64,000 bases of DNA, taken from contig JARWKL010000007.1 of NCBI GenBank assembly GCA_029961685.1, positions 9,633,406 to 9,697,405 of the forward strand, in the 5' to 3' direction. The stretch comes from Aristolochia californica. Its lineage: Eukaryota; Streptophyta; Magnoliopsida; Piperales; Aristolochiaceae. The position numbers and the translations under genes are program-made. Of this stretch, positions 60,833 to 64,000 are shown one piece after another. The notes below the pieces were generated by a model that saw only the letters and a program-made list of their open reading frames with translations, searched no databases and was not told the origin of the DNA. Position 1 is the stretch's first letter; each line of letters opens with the position of its first letter.

Positions 60833-63800
60833 GACCGATAACACACTTTACAATCATCAATGATTCTTAGGTCAGCTTTTTGTAAATGGGCAAAATAATG
60901 GCTTATTTGGCTTGGGTAAATATCCCACATCACCGAACTTGAGCATTTAATGGTGTTTGGATCCGTAGGTCATCTACATCTTTAACATGTTTCAAGCATG
61001 CATATCCACATTTAAAACATGTTTAGGATCAATTAGAAATCACTTTCTTATAAAATTCCTAGCAATCAGGGTTGAACTAGTGGAATTTTCAAAACTTGTA
61101 TATCAAAACTTTTGTTTTCATTTTTGGTGTGATAATAAATTTTCTTTGCTTACATTTGTTGTTGTTCTAAATTTTTTGCATACATAAACTCTAAAATTTT
61201 CATCTTGTTGTGATATGTGTGCCTGTATCTTGCTTGTTTACGATAAATAAAGGGAAAGGTGAAAACTCAAGTTGTTCTTTAAGGAAAAAATATACATCTA
61301 AAATGGAAATGCACAAGTGTAGAGAGAGAGATAATTCAAAAAACTGTCTGTATCTTTTAGGGATTGTAAAATCTTTCTATTTTTTATATCGGGTTTTGCA
61401 ATCATCGTGAAACGAAGGGGGAGGTGGCAGAATTTTTAGCTGAGTGTTGACTCCCAATCCATCAGTCATTTCTTAGAAAAATATAGCTCATTACGCATGA
61501 TTGACCTATAAATCACTTTAAAATCATCTATGATTGTTTGGTCAGGTTTTTTGTCATTGAGTAAAATAATGGCATGTTTGGCTCGAGTAAATATCCCACC
61601 GCACCCAAACTTGAGAGTTTTTTTAGGTTTTCATCCATAGGTCATCTCCATCTTTAACATGTTTCAAGCATGCATATCCACAATTAAAACATGTGCATGA
61701 TCAATTAGAAATCTCTTTTTTCATAAACTTCCAAGCTATCAGAGTAGAACTCATGGAATTTCAAAAACTTGGATATCAAAACTTTTGTGTTCATTTGTGT
61801 TGTGTGAATAAATTTTATTTTCTTACATTTGTTGTTGTTCTAAATTTTTTGCATTCATAAACTCTAAAATTTTCATTTTATTGTGATCTGTTTGCCTTTT
61901 TCTTTTTTGTTTATGAAAGATAAAGGGAAAAATGAAAACTCAAGTTTTGGTTTAAGGAAAAAGTATTCATCTAAATAGGAAATGCACAAATGTAGAGAGA
62001 GATAATTCCAAAAAGTGTCTGTAACTTTTAGGGATTGTCAACTCTTTCGAGTTTTTATATATCAGGTTTTGCAATCATCGAGAAACAAAGGAGGAGGCGG
62101 GGGAATTTCTAGGTGAGTGTTGACTCCCAATCCATAAGTCATTTCTTACAAATATATAGCCCGTTACGCATGATTGACCGATAAATCACTTTACAATCAT
62201 CTATGATTGTTAAGTCTGCTTTTTTGTAAATGGGCAAAATATGGCTTTTTCGGCTCGGGTAAATATCCCACCGCACCCAAAGTTGAAAATTTAATGAGGT
62301 TTGAATCTGTAGGTCATCTGCATCTTTCATAAGTTTCAAGCATGCATATCCACATTTAAAACATGTGCAAGAACAATTAGAAATCTCTTTCTAATAAAAT
62401 TCCAAGCTATTAGGGTTGAACTAGTGGAATTTCCAAACAATGGATATCAAAACTTTTGTGTTCATTTGTGGTGTGTGAATAAATTTTCTTTGCTGACATT
62501 TGTTGTTGTGCTAAATGTTTTGAATACATAAACTCTAAAATTTTCAATTTTTTTTTGGATATGTTTGCCTTTATCTTTTTTGTTTATGAGAGATAAAGGG
62601 AAAAGTGAAAACTCAAGTTTTCATTTAAGGAAAAAGTATACATCTAAAATGGAAATGCAAAAGTGTGGAGAGAGATAATTCCAAAAACTGTCTATAACTT
62701 TTAGGGATTGTAAACTTTTTGTAGTTTTTATATATCGGGTTTTGCAATCGTCTGGAAACAAAGGGGGAGGCGACCGAACTATAACCTGAGTGTTGACTCC
62801 CAATCCATTAGTCATTTCTTACAAAAATATAACCAGTTACGCATGATTGACCTATAAATCACTTTACAATCATCTATCATTGTTAGGTCAGCTTTTTTGT
62901 AAATGGGCAAAAACTAGAGAATATAGTGAGGTTTGGATCCGTTGGTCATCTAAATCTTTAACATGTTTCAAGCATATCCACAATTAAAACAAGTGTTGGA
63001 TCAATTAGAAATCTTTTTCTTATAAAATTCCAAGCTATCAGGGTAGAAGTAGTAGAATTTCCAAAACTTGGATATCAAAACTTTTGTGTTCATTTGTGGT
63101 GTCTGAATAAATTTTATTTTCTTATATTTTTTTTTTTATAATTTCATTGCATACATAAACTCTATAATTTTCATTTTGTTGCGATCTGTTTGGCATTATT
63201 TTTTTCTTTAGGAGAGATAACGGGACAGTGAAAACTCAATTTTATATTTAAACTAAAGTATATATGTAAAATGGAAATGCACAAATGTAGAGAGAGATTA
63301 TTCCAAAAGTGTTTGTAACTTTTAGGGATCATAAACTCTTTCTAGTTTTTAGATATTAGGTTTTGCAATCCTTGGGAAACAAAGGGGAGGCGGGGAAATT
63401 TTTAGCTGAGTGTTGACTCCCAATCCATATGTCATTTTGTAAAAAGTTATAACCCATTACGCATGATTGACCGATAAATCACTTTACAGTCATCTATGAT
63501 TGTTTGATCATATTTTTTTGTAAATGGGCAAAATAATGGCTTGTTTGGCTCGGGTAAATATCCCACCGCATCCAAACTTGAAAGTTTAACGATGTTTTGA
63601 TCTGCAGGTCATCTTCATCTCTAACATATTTCAAGCATGCATATCCAGATTTAAAACATGTGGAGGATCAATTATAAATCTCTTTCTTTAAAAATTCCAA
63701 GCTATCAAGGTTGAACTAGTGGAATTTCTTTAAATTGGATATCAAAACTTTTGGGTTCAATTGTGCTTTGTGAAAAAAATTTCTTTCATTAAATTTGTTG

Positions 63801-64000
63801 TTGTTCTAAAATTTTTGCAATCATAAAGTCTAAAATTTTCATTTTGTTGTGATCTGTTTGCCTTTATCTTTTTTTTTAACGAGAGAGAAAAGGAAAAGAG
63901 AAAACTCAAGTTTTGATTTAAGGAAAAAGTATATATCTAAAATGGAAATGCACAAGTGCAGAGAGAGATAATTCCAAAAATTGTCTGTAACTTTTAGGGA

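Larger units (their letters stand above)
46704..64000 (-). repeat. satellite array block 4, inverted, runs off the window
   Basis: About 26 monomers in reverse orientation, still continuing at the right edge (mid-monomer at CTTTTAGGGA). The prevailing diagnostic variant is GATCAATTAG, seen in most copies from 47.38 to 63.67 kb and almost absent from the other blocks, so this block has its own subfamily. Internal HORs include a ~4.0-kb hexamer spacing at the left and ~2.0-kb trimers at 53.8-57.8 kb. Several monomers have internal losses, for example near 50556, 51490, 59150, 59845 and 62908. No gene was seen. Confidence 0.96.

Noticed and set aside
4337..64000. CRISPR array
   Set aside because: The unit is about 668 bp with no short repeat/spacer alternation, and the flanking element is a plant-type LTR retrotransposon.

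Overview
The window looks like plant nuclear heterochromatin. The first 4.3 kb is a decayed Ty3/gypsy LTR retrotransposon of plant type, lying on the minus strand. The remaining ~59.7 kb is an almost uninterrupted, strongly AT-rich tandem satellite with a monomer of about 668 bp. I do not recognise the satellite family. No intact protein-coding gene, rRNA or tRNA gene was found. Open frames inside the array are short and recur simply because the monomer recurs.

Retroelement (1-4336, minus strand). Read from right to left: a 5' LTR (3449-4336) with a TATA-like box and 28-bp tandem repeats in U3, a primer binding site matching the TGGTATCAGA type, gag, protease, reverse transcriptase, RNase H, the integrase zinc finger and the start of the integrase core. 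The left window edge cuts the element. Every coding domain carries stops or frameshifts, and the protease, RT and RNase H active sites are altered. The 5' LTR abuts a satellite monomer in mid-phase, so the element appears to have inserted into the array.

Satellite array (4337-64000). There are about 88 monomers in four blocks of alternating orientation: plus 4337-18923, minus 18924-33320, plus 33321-46703, minus 46704-64000. The three switch points are abrupt, each shows about 4 bp of microhomology, and one carries a short templated filler. Blocks have internal higher-order repeats (HORs): a 10-monomer unit and a 6-monomer derivative in block 1, trimers in blocks 2 and 4, and a probable hexamer in block 4. 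Blocks 1, 2 and 4 each have a preferred sequence variant at one diagnostic site (block 3 is mixed), which suggests local homogenisation. Small deletions, partial duplications and templated insertions are scattered through the array. One 388-bp LTR-like insertion (41691-42078) interrupts block 3 and is distantly related to the LTR at the left edge.

Each monomer carries a recurring module: a GC-rich box, a TATATAAA box, a pyrimidine patch and two palindromic elements. This could support transcription, and inverted blocks would then give fold-back RNA, but that is inference. Sequence identities and HOR limits were judged by eye, so boundaries are approximate unless an exact junction is given.
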